Below are positions 1 to 11,897 of a stretch of 64,000 bases of DNA, piece after piece. Where the stretch lies: positions 3,833-67,832 of the forward strand of contig CAZGNU010000002.1 of assembly GCA_964527325.1 (NCBI GenBank). Reading direction: 5' to 3'. The notes under the pieces are model-generated. The model worked only from the letters and a program-made list of their open reading frames with translations. It ran no database searches and was not told the origin of the DNA. Each line of letters begins with the position of its first letter. Position 1 is the stretch's first letter. The position numbers were made by a program, and so were the translations under genes. The DNA comes from UBA6164 sp964527325. Its GTDB lineage: Bacteria; Patescibacteriota; Gracilibacteria; BD1-5; UBA6164.

Positions 1-583
1 TTACAGTTGTATTTGATAATGTTGGTGGAATTTTATCAATCCTTACAGTAGCTACTGATGAATATGAATATCAATTATTTGCAATATCATTTGATCTAAA
101 ACATATATATCTTATAAGATTATTTCAAACAGTGGTATTAAAACTTTCTGAAGATCCACTAGTCCATGTTCATGAAGAATCACATAAAAATGATGATGTT
201 TCTACCCTATATGACATATCACTACATCCAGATCATCAATCTCACAAACTATTGTATCATAAATCTGTACAACTTATTGTTGCAGTTACATCATTGTTTG
301 TCCAACCAGGCACTCAAGATACTGATACTGTTGGTCTAGTATTATCCCATCTTATACAAGGCATAGTTCAACCGCTTGGTGAAACAGCATTAGTTTGATT
401 AGAATATAATGAATAAGAATTATTTGGACTTGGATTTTCATTATTATCATGATCTACTCTTCATGAATGTGGACAATTTCAAACAGAGATAGAAGTACTA
501 AATGGTCAATACCAATCAGCTGAAAAAGCATTATTTACTCAAATAAATACTAAGACAATTATTAATAAGAAAAATTTCCTCAT
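1..583 (-). CDS. Secreted protein with signal peptide, C-terminal part beyond window edge
   Basis: Read with TGA as glycine, the gene starts at ATG 583 and stays open to the left edge (about 194 codons visible). Residues 1-21 form a signal peptide: MRK, a hydrophobic stretch rich in L, I, V and F, then a cleavage-like AFSA. The mature part is rich in Ser, Thr, Asn, Gly and spaced Cys (SCTD, FLCDSSG, YICFRSND), as in secreted beta-sandwich modules. No family can be assigned. It diverges from the prepilin peptidase gene across about 130 bases. The opposite strand also has a long open frame, but that one lacks a start, a signal peptide and a conserved motif. Confidence 0.75.
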
Positions 584-711
584 AGAAATGTAAAAGAAAT
601 ATAAATTAATTCTTTATTATTATATCACATCTAGAATAATTTACGCAAATATTTGTAATTAAAGGTTTGTTATATATAATTTTAAAAATAATAATCTTAT
701 AAAAATAAATA
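584..711. promoter_or_regulatory. Divergent intergenic region
   Basis: Very AT-rich gap between the leftward secreted-protein gene and the rightward prepilin peptidase gene. It must carry both promoters, but no clear -35/-10 pair stands out. Confidence 0.3.
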
Positions 712-2088
712 ATGCAATTTTTATTATATCTACTCTGTATCCCCTTTTTTTATTATAATTATAAAATAATTAAATCCGATATTAAAGAAAAAAAAATACC
801 TAACAAATATTTAGGATATTTGCTTTTATTATTGCCTTTTTTTTATATTTACCTGTTTTTTAGTATAGAAAATATAAATTATTTGTGATTTTTATGAAGT
901 ATACTTTTTACAACTTTTGTATCATTTATATTATATTATTTTGGAATTTGGTCTGCTTGAGACGCAAAATATTTACTTGTTTTAAGCTTATTTATTCCAA
1001 ATATTTGAATTATTCCATTTATATGAAATATTGCTCTTTTAACTTTAGTATATTTAATAATATATTTTTTATATTTTAATATAGTAAAAATATGATTTAA
1101 TAAAGTTTTTAGAAAATCATTAGTACAAAATATTATTATTGATAATAAAGAAAAAATTAAAACATTTTTTATAAATTGAAGTAAATGAAAAAATGAAAGA
1201 AAAATAGTTTTTTATAAAATACTAAAATCAATAATTACTTTTCTAACAATATTTGTAATTATTAGATTAAGTAGAGTTTATATAATAGATAATCTAAGAG
1301 AAAACTTTTTTGTATCAAATTGAGACACAAACTATATTAAAAATTTTATAGAAAACAATATAACATATTTATTATGAGCATGAATTGTTTTAACTTTTTT
1401 ATTGTATTATATTTTTAAAAAAATATTTAAAATTTTATCTAAATTTATTTTTACTACTATTTTAAAAAATGTTTTTAAAATTGACCTATCTAAAAAAGAT
1501 ATTTGATTTTGATTTATGTTAATTTTATTATTATTTTTGCTCAGTTTTATTTTTTATGAATACACTATTAACCAAAATGAAATCATAAATAAATTATATT
1601 TAATTTTTACTCTTTATTTATGACTATATATAATATTTAAAATACTTTTTTATTCATATAAAATAACTTTTCATTTATCTGAACAAGATTATATTCATAT
1701 TAAAAATTTAAAAAAATGAGATATAATCGACAAAATATTTTTAATAAAATTATTTTGAACTCAAGTTATTTTATGAGCTCCTGCTGATCCTCAAAATAAA
1801 GATTGATTATTATATCCTAATCCTACAAAATATTTTCAAAATATTGATAACCCAATAGATTATGAAACTTCCAAAACAATAAAAAAAGTTTACTCAGAAG
1901 TAAACTCACATCATAAAAAACAAAAAACACCTTGATTTGATATTAAAAATGATATAAAAATACTTAAAACTTTTGCTTTTTCTGGATATATTTTTGCATG
2001 ATTTTTAACAACATTTTTCCTTGAAGATCAAATTTTTAAATATATTAGTAATATTTGATTTGATATTATCAAAAATATTTATAATTAA
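712..2088 (+). CDS. Prepilin peptidase (A24-type aspartic protease), extended C-terminus
   Basis: 458-residue multi-pass membrane protein. Near the N-terminus it has the first catalytic Asp context, SDIKEKKIPNKYLGY (residues about 23-37), and near residue 85 the second, SAGDAKYLL, matching the D...IPN and GD.K motifs of the A24 family that cleaves type IV prepilin leaders at the inner membrane. A long second half with several more hydrophobic segments and a soluble C-terminal part is unlike the usual 250-residue enzymes. It fits the two pilin-like genes at 55168-57945. The start is the first ATG in frame; TGA codes for Gly many times. The stop overlaps the convergent radical SAM gene by a few bases. 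Confidence 0.75.
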
Positions 2089-2981
2089 TTTATTGGTTTA
2101 AATTCATCCCATCCATATATTTCTGGATACTCTTTCCATGGTCACTCACATATTTTATATTTACTACATTTACTACATTCTTCTCTTTTTAATTTTCATT
2201 CATTCCATCTATAATCAGCATAACTTTCTGTCCTATACTCAGCATCTACTACAGTAGTTTCAGGCATAAAATTGTATTCTGCTATTGCCCATTCATATCA
2301 CTTCATTAAACAAAATGGTATGGCTTCTGTCATACAAACTACTCCAGCATTTTTTCAAATATCTAATGCTTTTTTAACATATGGCATTACATCAGACTTT
2401 TTTGGAACAATTGTTTCTTTGTTTTTATCTGCACTTCATAGAATATGTACAAATGCAAACTGAAATTGAGATACTCAAAGTTTTACAAGCAATTCAGCTA
2501 GTTTTGGTATTTCTTTATAGTTTTGTTTTGTAATTACTGAATTAATTATAACTTTCCCGTTTAATTTTCTAAGATTAATTAATCATTTTACTACTCTTTC
2601 CCAAGCTCATTTATTTTGTACTAGACTATCATGAGTTTCTTTTTTAAATCAATGAATAGATGGTCAAAACTCTGTAACTCATGCTTTTATTAATTTCTTT
2701 ACATATTCCATATCTGAAAATGTTTGTCCATTTGACTGAATTTGAATACTCTTATATCACATACTTTTTGCGTATTCTACACACTCTATTAATCATTTAT
2801 GCACCGTTGGTTCTCCTCATGTAAAAACAAGTCATTCACATCAATTTTTATACTCTTTTTTAATGATTTTTTTGATTTCATCAACACTTCTTGGACCATA
2901 TTTTTCTCTTTTATCTCACTGAACACAAAAAAGGCAATGATTATTGCATGCAAATCAAACTTTTATATCAGCTCTTTTCAT
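2085..2981 (-). CDS. Radical SAM protein
   Basis: 298 residues. The [4Fe-4S]/SAM motif is CNNHCLFC (Cys 12, 16, 19), followed by FTGGEP and QSNGQ, the SAM-contacting strands of the radical SAM barrel. The C-terminus has a Cys-rich knot, ECSKCSKYKICEG, like the extra-cluster motifs of peptide-modifying enzymes. It is the last gene of the leftward radical SAM array and lies 12 bases after the next gene. The substrate is unknown; from context it may act on a peptide or natural-product intermediate. Confidence 0.85.
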
Positions 2982-2993
2982 TATAAGATTTTT

Positions 2994-3938
2994 CTAGTTA
3001 TTAATTCAAATTTTTTCTATTATATATTCTTTTTCTTTCTTTGAAAGTTTTTGTGGTTTTACTTTCACATAATTATAATATTTTTTATATTCATATATTC
3101 ATGCACATATAGAATTTAAATCACATTTATTACATTTTTCTACTTTTTCATGTTCCCATTCTAATTCCTGAAAACTTTTTCTAAAATCTAAAAAATGAAC
3201 TATTCTCTCTTCTTGTTTTACTATTTTTCTTGTTTCAGTGGAAGCTTGTTCAAATCACCTCATAAAACAAAGTGGTAATCTTTCTATTCTATATGTTTTT
3301 CACAGTTGATCTAAATATTTTACAACTTTTTTAAGTGATTTTCATGCAATATCAAAATCAGGTAAAGTCGAATTTGCAATTTTTGTTTTTCTCATCATTT
3401 GTGGATCTAAATTATTCCATACAAAATGATGAATTTGTGGAAAATTATTAACAACAAATTTCACAGTTTTATCTAAATGATTTTGGTTATATTTGTTTAT
3501 TACACAATTTAACTGTACCTCTATTCACTCTTTCAAACAATTTTGAATAGCTTTTATTAGTTTTTTATAACTTCATGGAGTTGCTGTTAAAAAATCATGT
3601 ATTTTTTCAATATATGAATAAAGAGAAAAATGGACAAGTTTTAATCATGCTTGTTTTAATTTTTGTACATATTCTAAATTTGAACACTGCATTCCATTAC
3701 TTATAATTCTTGATTCTATTCAGATTTTATTTGCATATTTAATCCATAATTCTAAATCTGTAGATAATGTTGGCTCTCATCCCGTAAAAATAATTCAATG
3801 ATATTTTCTTTTTTTAAAATCATCAATAAGATCAATTCATCTTTCATAACTTATATCTTCTCCATTAAATGGATTAGAACAAAAGTGGCATTTATTATTA
3901 CAATAACGATTTACTTGAATGTATCATATATTTGCCAT
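2994..3938 (-). CDS. Radical SAM protein
   Basis: 314 residues. Cluster motif CNNKCHFC (Cys 13, 17, 20), FTGGEPTLS and SNGMQC follow in the expected order. The C-terminal knot is KCNKCDLNSICAG. It is similar in plan to its downstream neighbour (2085-2981), suggesting tandem duplication, but the sequences have diverged widely. It starts almost directly after the upstream gene's stop (TAATATG arrangement), so the two are probably co-translated. Confidence 0.85.
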
Positions 3939-3939
3939 A

Positions 3940-5220
3940 TTAACTATTTTTACTAATTGGTTTTAAAATTTCAAATCCATAACTTCTTATAAAATTTATA
4001 TGAATTCCCTCACATTCATCATAATACTTACACTTTTTACATTTCAAAGATTTTTTTCTATATAAATTTTTAATATATTTTTCAGTATAATCTTTTAAAT
4101 TTTTTTCTTCTTTTATATCATTATAGATTTCATAAATTCCCGTTCATCATAAACATGCAGGTATATTTATTAATTTTTCTTTTTTACTTTGTAAATATTT
4201 TATAAAATCTTGTTTTGTTTCTCAATATTTTTTATATATTTGGCTTGGAAATTCTTCTCATGACAAGACCTCTCACCTGAATCCTCTCCCCTTTTCAGGG
4301 GAAAGGGGCTGCAATTTTATAAAATCATGACAATACTGATTTTGAAAACAGTAATTGCAAGCATCTCAAAAGCACTCAGGTTTTTGTTTTCAATTTGATA
4401 ATATGAATTTTTCAAACATATTTGATCATTCTCACATAACCTCTGATTTTATTTTTCTTGGATCTTGAATTAAATCTTCATATCATTCAAAAGCTTGAGC
4501 TGGAAATCTATTAGTCCACATATACATTCATGGTATTTTTGATAACTCCCAAGTTTTATGTAAATATTTAATATTTTTTTCTAAATCATAAAACAATTTT
4601 TCTTTATTTTCTGAAAATCATCTTCCAAAAGGAATAATTTGAAGAATATCATATTCATAAACTCATAATTTAATAAAAAATTTTACTATATCTGGTAAAA
4701 ATTTTATATTAATTTTATTTACTACTATATCTATATTTATAATAATTTTAGGATAATTTTTTTTAATATATATAAGTCATTTTAATGATTTTTTAAAAGC
4801 TCAAGGTGTTCAAACTAGATAATCATGTAATTTTGAATTATGACCATGAAATGAAAAAGTAACTTCTTCTAGTCATGCTTCAAATACTTTTTTACAAAAA
4901 GATTCTACTCAGAACATATTTCAATTTGTAACAGTTTGAACCCTGTCATAACCTAAGTCTTTTGCATATTTTATATACTCATCAAATTTAGGATTAATTG
5001 TAGCTTCTCATCATGATATGATTACTCTATTGTCATATCATTTTTTAAATCAGTTTTTAATTTGTTTTTTTACTTCATCATGATCTATAAATGTTCCATC
5101 ATGTGCATTTGAATCAAGACAAAAAACACACTTGTTGTTACAAGATGAAGAAATACGTACCCATATTCTATTTTGAGTAGCTGTTTTCTCTTTTAATAAT
5201 AAGTTTCTTTTGTTTTTCAT
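3940..5220 (-). CDS. Radical SAM protein with in-frame palindromic insertion
   Basis: 426 residues. Motif CNNKCVFC (Cys 27, 31, 34), then ISGGEATINPKFDEY and TVTNGNMF. The C-terminal region holds further cysteines (KCKKCKYYDEC). Around bases 4266-4313 a GC-rich palindromic repeat is read through in frame and adds roughly LQPLSPEKGRGFRGEV, a composition unlike the rest of the protein. Such an insertion between the barrel and the C-terminal Cys region should be tolerated as a surface loop. It overlaps the upstream gene by 53 bases. Confidence 0.85.
4266..4313. repeat. GC-rich palindromic repeat inside a coding sequence
   Basis: Core CCTCTCCCC-TTTTCA-GGGGAAAGG with flanking CTCACCTGAAT, an imperfect inverted repeat. 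It belongs to the same family as copies at 27681, 27727, 28881 and 30719 (CCCTCTCC / GGAGAGGGTTAGGGTGAGG theme). This copy is in frame and free of stops within the radical SAM gene at 3940-5220. Confidence 0.7.
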
Positions 5221-6118
5221 TACTTTTGTTTAAATACTCAGAGAAATAATCCATTATTTTACTTAGTTCTTTCTGTCACTTTATTTCTATATTTATTTTT
5301 TCTTCAAATGATTTTATTCTATTTAAATATTTTTCAAAATCATTTTTCTCAATTTTTTCTATATTTATTTTTTTAGTATCTCAAATATATAAATTTTTTT
5401 TTATTTTTTTTCAAAAATATGTTGAAATAATATCAGAATAATAAATTTTTGCATCAACATCTATAAATAACAAATCATTTATCAATTTTGTTTCTTTTCA
5501 AGTATTTTTTTGAAATCAATAAAGTTTTATTGTATTATCTTTTAAATATAAATCTAAAATAAATTTCATAATCTTTGACAATTTTCATAAATTTTCTTTT
5601 GTCCAAGTTTTAGTATAATACACAGGAAGAATATTAAATAATCTAAATCACATATTATATAGCTTTTTAAATTGATCTAAGCTTTTTTCTTCATCTCATG
5701 GATTTATAGTCAAATTAAAATATGATTTTTCTTTTAAATTATATTTATTTATAAAATTTCATATTTTTTCAAAATCAAAATAATTCTCGGTATCAATTGA
5801 AAAAAATATAATTCTAAAATATTTATTAAAATATTCTCAAACTTCATCTGATAATAAACTTGCATTGGTTACTATTTCAAAATTATTTCAAATATATTTT
5901 TTACTATTATCTATAATAAATTTTATGTGTTTAAAATTTAATAAAGGTTCTCATCAAAAAAATTTGAAATTATTGATGAAATTTTTATTAATTTTAATAA
6001 AAATTAAAATATTTTCTAAATTTTGCTTAGAAATATATTTATTATCTTTTATAACATCGCAATAAGAACAATTATAATTACATGATGTAGTAGTATGTAA
6101 AATTATGTTAGTTTTCAT
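5168..6118 (-). CDS. Radical SAM protein
   Basis: 316 residues. Motif CNYNCSYC (Cys 13, 17, 20), then FFGGEPLLNFKHIKF and IVTNASLL, the layout of peptide-maturase radical SAM proteins (anSME/SPASM relatives), although a full C-terminal SPASM cysteine set is not evident. The C-terminus runs 53 bases into the next gene, so translation is likely coupled. It lies directly downstream of the NifH-like gene (gap 9 bases). Confidence 0.85.
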
Positions 6119-6127
6119 AAATTATTT

Positions 6128-6946
6128 TTAATAAAACTTATCATAAATAAAATCATCAAATTCTCTATCAGAAAAAGTTTTTGGTATAATTTTTTCACTA
6201 TTATCTTGCATAAATTCTGACAATTTATCATACATTTGTAAGTCACTTTGATTTTCATCAAATTCAAAAAGAGTCATGTTCTTTTTTTCTGCTTCTAGTA
6301 TTCATTCTGATCTATTCATTACTCATACAATTTCTGTTCACAAAGCATCTGAAAATTCTTTTACTACTTCTTTTTTACTCTCATTACTTCTTAAATTTAA
6401 AATTATTCATGATAATCATATATTATTTCTTTTATAATTTACTATAGCTTTTGCAATATTATTAGCTGCATACATACTCATAATTTCTTCTGATAACACA
6501 ATATATACCTGATCAGCAAATCATATTTTTAATGGTGAGGCAAATCATCAACAAACAACATCTCATAGCACATCAAAAATAACTACATCATAATTTGATT
6601 TATCTAATAATCAAATTTCTTCAAATATCTCAAACATCATAGCAATTCCCCTTCACGCGCATCATAATCATGCTATTGGTCACCCAGCTTCTATACAATC
6701 TATTCAAAATCTTCACTTATGAACAATCAAGTCTTTTGTAAAATCAAAAATATCTCTGTCTTTTGAAAGATCAATAACAGTTGGAATATCTCTAACTCAA
6801 TCTAATATCCTTTTACAAGAATCATGTTTTGGATCACATCACACTTGTAATACTTTTAATCATTTCTTTGCAAAAGAAACAGATAAATGAGTTGCAGTAG
6901 TAGATTTTCCTATTCATCATTTTCAATATATAACTATTTTTTTCAT
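6128..6946 (-). CDS. NifH/BchL-like [4Fe-4S] ATPase reductase
   Basis: 272 residues. Residues 8-16 are the P-loop GKGGIGKST; residues 36-44 read GCDPKHDSC, the switch I signature of the NifH/BchL/ChlL family, with KHDS as in BchL. Cys 96 sits in EAGGPIAGLGCAGRGI and Cys 132 in FDVLGDVVCGGF, the two ligands that bridge the dimer's [4Fe-4S] cluster (NifH Cys97 and Cys132). In the family, ATP hydrolysis drives one electron to a NifDK-type partner. Two such partners are encoded just upstream (9030-11880), separated by a carbamoyltransferase gene. The substrate is unknown. An ordinary ParA/MinD protein would lack both cysteines. Confidence 0.9.
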
Positions 6947-6952
6947 AAACTT

Positions 6953-9040
6953 CTAAATTCATTTAATTAAATTAAAAATAACTTCACTATTTTTTTCTAA
7001 AAATACTTCTATTATTTTTAAAACTTTAAAATATTTTTCTTGATGGTTATTAATTAATAATCAAATATTATTATATTCTTTATTATATTTAATATCCTTA
7101 TTTTTTATTTGAATAATAATTTCCAAATCTCACCAATAAACCAATTTTATTCACTTATCTCAATTATCATAATTATAATTAAATCACAATTTACTTATTC
7201 ACAATAACTTTAATATAGTTTCTCATCTTAAATTATTATTTTTAGATTGTTTTAATTTATTATTGAATTCTCTATTAACTCTTTTTTTATTAAACTTAAA
7301 TTTTAAATACCTTTTTTCTTTACTAACTAAATAATCTCATATTACTAAATAGTTCAAATCAGTAGCTAAAAACATTTTTATGGCTTCTTCTGGATTCTCA
7401 ATTATTGGTTCATCATGCTGATTAAAGGATGTATTAATTAAAACTGATTCTCAAGTAAATTTTTTAAACTCTTTTAATAACATATATATATCTTTATTTT
7501 GATCTTTGTTTACTGTTTGATATCTTGCAGTTCAATCTACATGAACTACCGAAGGAATATTTTCTTTTTTTTGTTTTAATACTAAAGCTACTAATGTCAT
7601 ATAGGGACTAGAATAATCTGTATCTAAATAATCCTTAAAATCATTTTCTAGCATAATTGGTGCTAGTGGTCTATATTGTTGTCTTTCTTTTATTTTATTT
7701 ACCCTTATTTTCATATTTTTTGAAATTGGAGAAGCTAGAATACTTCTAAATCATAAAGATCTTGGTCCAAATTCTCATTTTCATTGAAACCATCAAATTA
7801 TGTTATCATTTTTTAATAATTCGGCCGTTTTTCTATACTTTTTATTTCATAATTTAATATAATCCAATTTATCTTTTTATTTTTCCAAATACTCTAATAT
7901 TTTTTCATTAGAATATTTAAATCACAATCATGGAGAAACCAATCTTATTCTTTCATTATTTCATAAAATATTGTGATACATATAATACAGTCATCAAAGT
8001 GATAATCACGCATCATTACAAGCAGGTTGAACAAAAATATTTTTAAATTTAGTTTCTCATAAAATTCTATTATTAGCTATAATATTTAATCAAACACCTC
8101 AAGCAATACATATATTTTTACATTTTGTTAATTGGTAAGCCTTATTTGCTAAAAATAAAACAGCCTCCTCTATTTCAGTCTGAACTTTATCTGATATATC
8201 TGCGTAAATACTATTTTCAATATTATCATAATTTCACTTTCAGTCTATTTTATATGCTTTTCTAAATCCTTTAGTAATTCAGTCTTTAAAATCTTGTAAT
8301 CAATTATAAGATTTCTTATCTAAAAAATCTTTTGATAATAATGCTCTCCCAGAAGTATAATCAAATATTTTAATATTTTTTAATTTTCCATTTCAATATC
8401 AAGATAATCACATTAAAGTTCCTTCTCAAATTCAACAAATATTTGAATGATTATTATAAACTACTCATATTCATGCTTGAGCTTTTTTAGGAGAAAATTC
8501 ATCACTATATAAATGTTTTATATTATTTCATTTTGCATACCATATTGAATGCATTGAATTTATTCATCACAAATCTTCATCATATCAATCATGATCCATA
8601 CACAAAATAGCTGTTTCTTCAAATTGTGATGGAAAATAAGTACTATACGCATGAAACATATGATGATTATTTTTTTTATACGTTTCTACTTTATTCTCAT
8701 ATCATCTTATTGAAACATCAAAAGGAAAATTTATTGTATATATATTATCTATTTTTTTTAGATTTATATTTAACTTATTAATAATATCATTTATTATATC
8801 TTCAATATAATTTCTTATTGAAATTATATAATCCTTATTATTTGTGTTTTCCTCAACACCATTAAACATTTCCTTTTGCAATGATGGTAAAATTTTCGCT
8901 AAATCTAAATTTGGAAAATCCTTTATTCTATTAATTCTTTCAATTTCAATAGCAAAAATTTTTCATTTATACAATAAAGACAAACTCCAATTATGATTTG
9001 CAACTATTGCGTTAAATCAAATGTATAAATTATTTTTCAT
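6953..9040 (-). CDS. NodU/TobZ-type O-carbamoyltransferase
   Basis: 695 residues. The N-terminal domain has the kinase-like fold marks of the family (HHMFHAYS, MDHDGYDEDL, CIAGGVGLNIIAN). The C-terminal YrdC-like domain has GEFGPRSLGFRSILASP, QYRPLAPIMLEND, VHVDGTARYQTV and LINTSFNQHDEPI. The family moves a carbamoyl group from carbamoyl phosphate, through carbamoyl-adenylate, to hydroxyls of natural products. A C-terminal tail of about 120 residues goes past the usual end and resembles that of the second copy at 16074. It overlaps the nitrogenase-like gene upstream by 11 bases. Confidence 0.88.
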
Positions 9041-10238
9041 TTTTACTTAATTCAAAATATAACCTCTCAACAAAATTTAAAACTCCATTAAATCACATAT
9101 AAGATCTATTTGTTAAAAAATGAGTATTATATGAAGGAAATCAAAATTCTAGTTTCATCTTAATTTCTATATTTTTATCAAAGTCTGAATTTCAAATCAA
9201 TAAATCAACTTTTTCTTTATTATATTTTTTTTTCGTAGGATACCTAGTTCAAATATAACTATAAGCATTAACATAATTCATTCATAGAAAATTTCAAATA
9301 TCTATTATAGAATTTTTAAGATGTGGATCTCAAGCATAAACATAATTTTTATTTAAAAACTTTTTTTCATCTAATAAATTTATTTTTTCTTTTATTTGTT
9401 TTAATTCTTTATTTACAATATTTTTTATTATTTCTTTGTCTATTCAAAGTTTTTCTCAAATAAAATTTATAAAATTAATAGTATTTTTGAGTCAAAATGG
9501 AACATCTAATTCTAATATATCAATATCTAATCTCCTTTTTAGTATTTTTGATGCATATTTTCAATAAGGTAATGAAACCAATAATTCAGAATTTTCTATT
9601 TTAAATAAGTCCTTATAATTTCATCAATCAAGCCATATAGAATCCACTTTTACTCAAATTAATCATAAAATCCTTTTTATTTCTTCAATATTCCCTATAC
9701 AATCTCATTCATTTCTATCAAATAAATATCATATAATAGAAATATTATGTTTTTTCTTTTTTTTATCAGTATTTAATTTTATTTTTTTTGCCAATTCCCT
9801 TAATAATAAACTATATCAATCTATCCGAAACTTGTCTGTATAAGAAGGTACAAAAATAAAATCTTTTAGAAAATCATCATATAAATTATTATATTGAGTA
9901 GCCAATAATCATGTTACTGGCATACAAGTAACAACTCATAAATTAAATTTTTTATTTTGTTCTATAAGCTGAAGTTTTCTCTTAATTTTTTCATCATACC
10001 CTCTTATCATTTTATTAGGCATAACTCATGAAAAATACAATTTTGTATTTATATTGGGTTGCTTTAAATCAGAAAATAAATCATGTGTTTTATATAACAT
10101 GTCTGCTTTATAAAATACACAATCTGGTCAATCAACAAATAATGCTACATCTTTTATAGCATTTATTCACATAAATACTCATGTTAAAAATGGACTTCAA
10201 TAAAGCTCTGAATATTTTTCTAATATATTATCACTCAT
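9030..10238 (-). CDS. Nitrogenase component 1-like protein (NifD/NifK/BchN superfamily)
   Basis: 402 residues. After SPFLTGVFMGINAIKDVALF comes VDGPDCVFY with Cys 40, like the HGPIGCGYY segment of NifD. VVTCMPVTGLLATQY has Cys 105, like the second P-cluster cysteine; the spacing of 65 residues nearly equals NifD Cys88-Cys154. The cysteine expected about 26 residues before Cys 40 is absent (glycine there). Three Rossmann-like segments follow. Together with the NifH-like and second component 1-like genes this makes a complete nitrogenase-like set. It is shorter than NifD or NifK and lacks an obvious FeMo-co site, so nitrogen fixation is not implied. It overlaps both neighbours. Confidence 0.75.
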
Positions 10239-11880
10239 TTTTTAATAAATAATTATAATAATTAACCTTTTCACATTTTTTAATTAATAATTTAAATGTT
10301 CTATAAAATCATTCTATACCATATTCTAAGTCTCAGATTGAAAATTGTTCTTTATTTCTATTTAATATCCTTTTATCACTTGATATTTCAGAATAGTACA
10401 GTTGAATATTTTGATCATTTAAAAATTTTTCTAGATCTTTCTTGTCTCTTGAAATTATTGTATTGAAATTATTAATATAGTCTAAATCATTTTTTTTATT
10501 AAATTTTTCTAAGTCATTACTATATTTTTCATTATTATTATAAATAAAAAAATTAAGTTTAAATCACATATCATTTAACATTGAGATGATAGGTACTCAT
10601 CTAAAGCTATCTTCCATAAAATGTTTAATATGAAAATCATTAATTATAAAACCTATCCCAAAAGTTTTTGAAGAATCAAATAATATTTTATTTTTTACTT
10701 TTCAGCTATTTATGATTTTCTTCAAATTATTAATTTCTTTTATTTTTTTGTATCTTTTTAAAATATTTTTACATAAATCATATATTTTAGTAATTCAATA
10801 TGGAAGTGTTGATTCTAAATTATTAACCGGATAAAGCTTAAATATATTCTGAGCTTTTGTCTCCCTTCACTTAAAAAAAATTGCCAATTTATAATCAAGT
10901 ATAGATTCTAAATCTTTTATATTAATATTTGGAAGTAAAGTATTTCATACATCAATTCAAAAATTATTACTTAAAAATTGTATTAATTCATATGTGTTTT
11001 TATTTTTATTTAAACCAAAAAATACTATTTTATTAGTTTTTCTTCATTTTTTAATATTTATATTACTTAAAAAGTTTATTACTGTTCTATAAGGACTATC
11101 CGTATTTTGATCTGTATAAAATATTTTTTTAGGATCTACATTGTTATATTTATAAATTGACATAATATCATCTCACATAATCACAGAAATACATGTTTTA
11201 TTGATTGAAATCATATCATAATTTTCCAAAAGCTTTGAATTACTTAATATCTCATTTATTTTTTCATTTCATCAAATTGTAATTGATTCATAATCATTTA
11301 CATTTGTAACCAAAAAATCACCTTTATTAATACTAATTGTATTTTTAAAATATTTATTATCGAATATTTCATAAAAATCTGGAAAAGATGTAAATGATTC
11401 CTCTGGTCAATTACATTTTGAACATTCAAAATCACTATGATAAATATCTAGTACTTTTTTATCTTCAAAATTGAAATCATTTTGTATTTTTCTTCTATAA
11501 GAATAATCATCCAAAAAATTAAAATCTAATTTTGTTTTTATATCTGATAATGATAATTCCTTTTTATCGTAAATATTAATAAACTCTGATTCTTCTCAAA
11601 TATTAAATAGATTTTTATTTAATTTTTCCAATAACTTTAATAATACCTCTTCATATTTTTTTATAACTGCTAATAATATTTTTCAATTCTTATATTCTGT
11701 TCAAGCATACTTCTTTATTTTTAATTTATTAGCTTTGTATAAAATTCAAAACAAAACAAATTCATCCTTATCATATATACTTATAAAAAGCTCATTATAT
11801 AAATAAGTATACTTAAAAATACAATCAGAAAAATTTGATTGTAATATTCTTTCTAAAAATTTATTTAATTTTTGTAACAC
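10228..11880 (-). CDS. Second nitrogenase component 1-like protein with N-terminal extension
   Basis: 550 residues from GTG at 11880; an in-frame TAA lies just before. The first 140 residues form a helical domain not seen in nitrogenases. Then come CSKC (Cys 153, 156), DYESITIGGNEKINEIL (about 197-213, like the DIVFGGEEKL segment of NifE/NifK) and INKTCISVIMGDD with Cys 230, like the family's TC..E.IGDD. Next is FFGLNKNKNTYELIQFLS, like the start of the second Rossmann domain. It is presumed partner of the 9030-10238 protein in an alpha-beta pair. The divergence is large, so the subunit type cannot be set. Confidence 0.7.
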
Positions 11881-11897
11881 ATCTTATTTTTAAAATA

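Noticed and set aside
132..398. Plus-strand open frame of 88 codons
   Set aside because: The minus strand carries a signal-peptide protein with glycine-coded TGA over the same bases; the plus frame has no start context or motif.
6128..11880. Nitrogen fixation genes
   Set aside because: No nifB, nifE/N companions or FeMo-co ligands are seen, and component 1-like proteins are short or extended in unusual ways; only superfamily membership is claimed.
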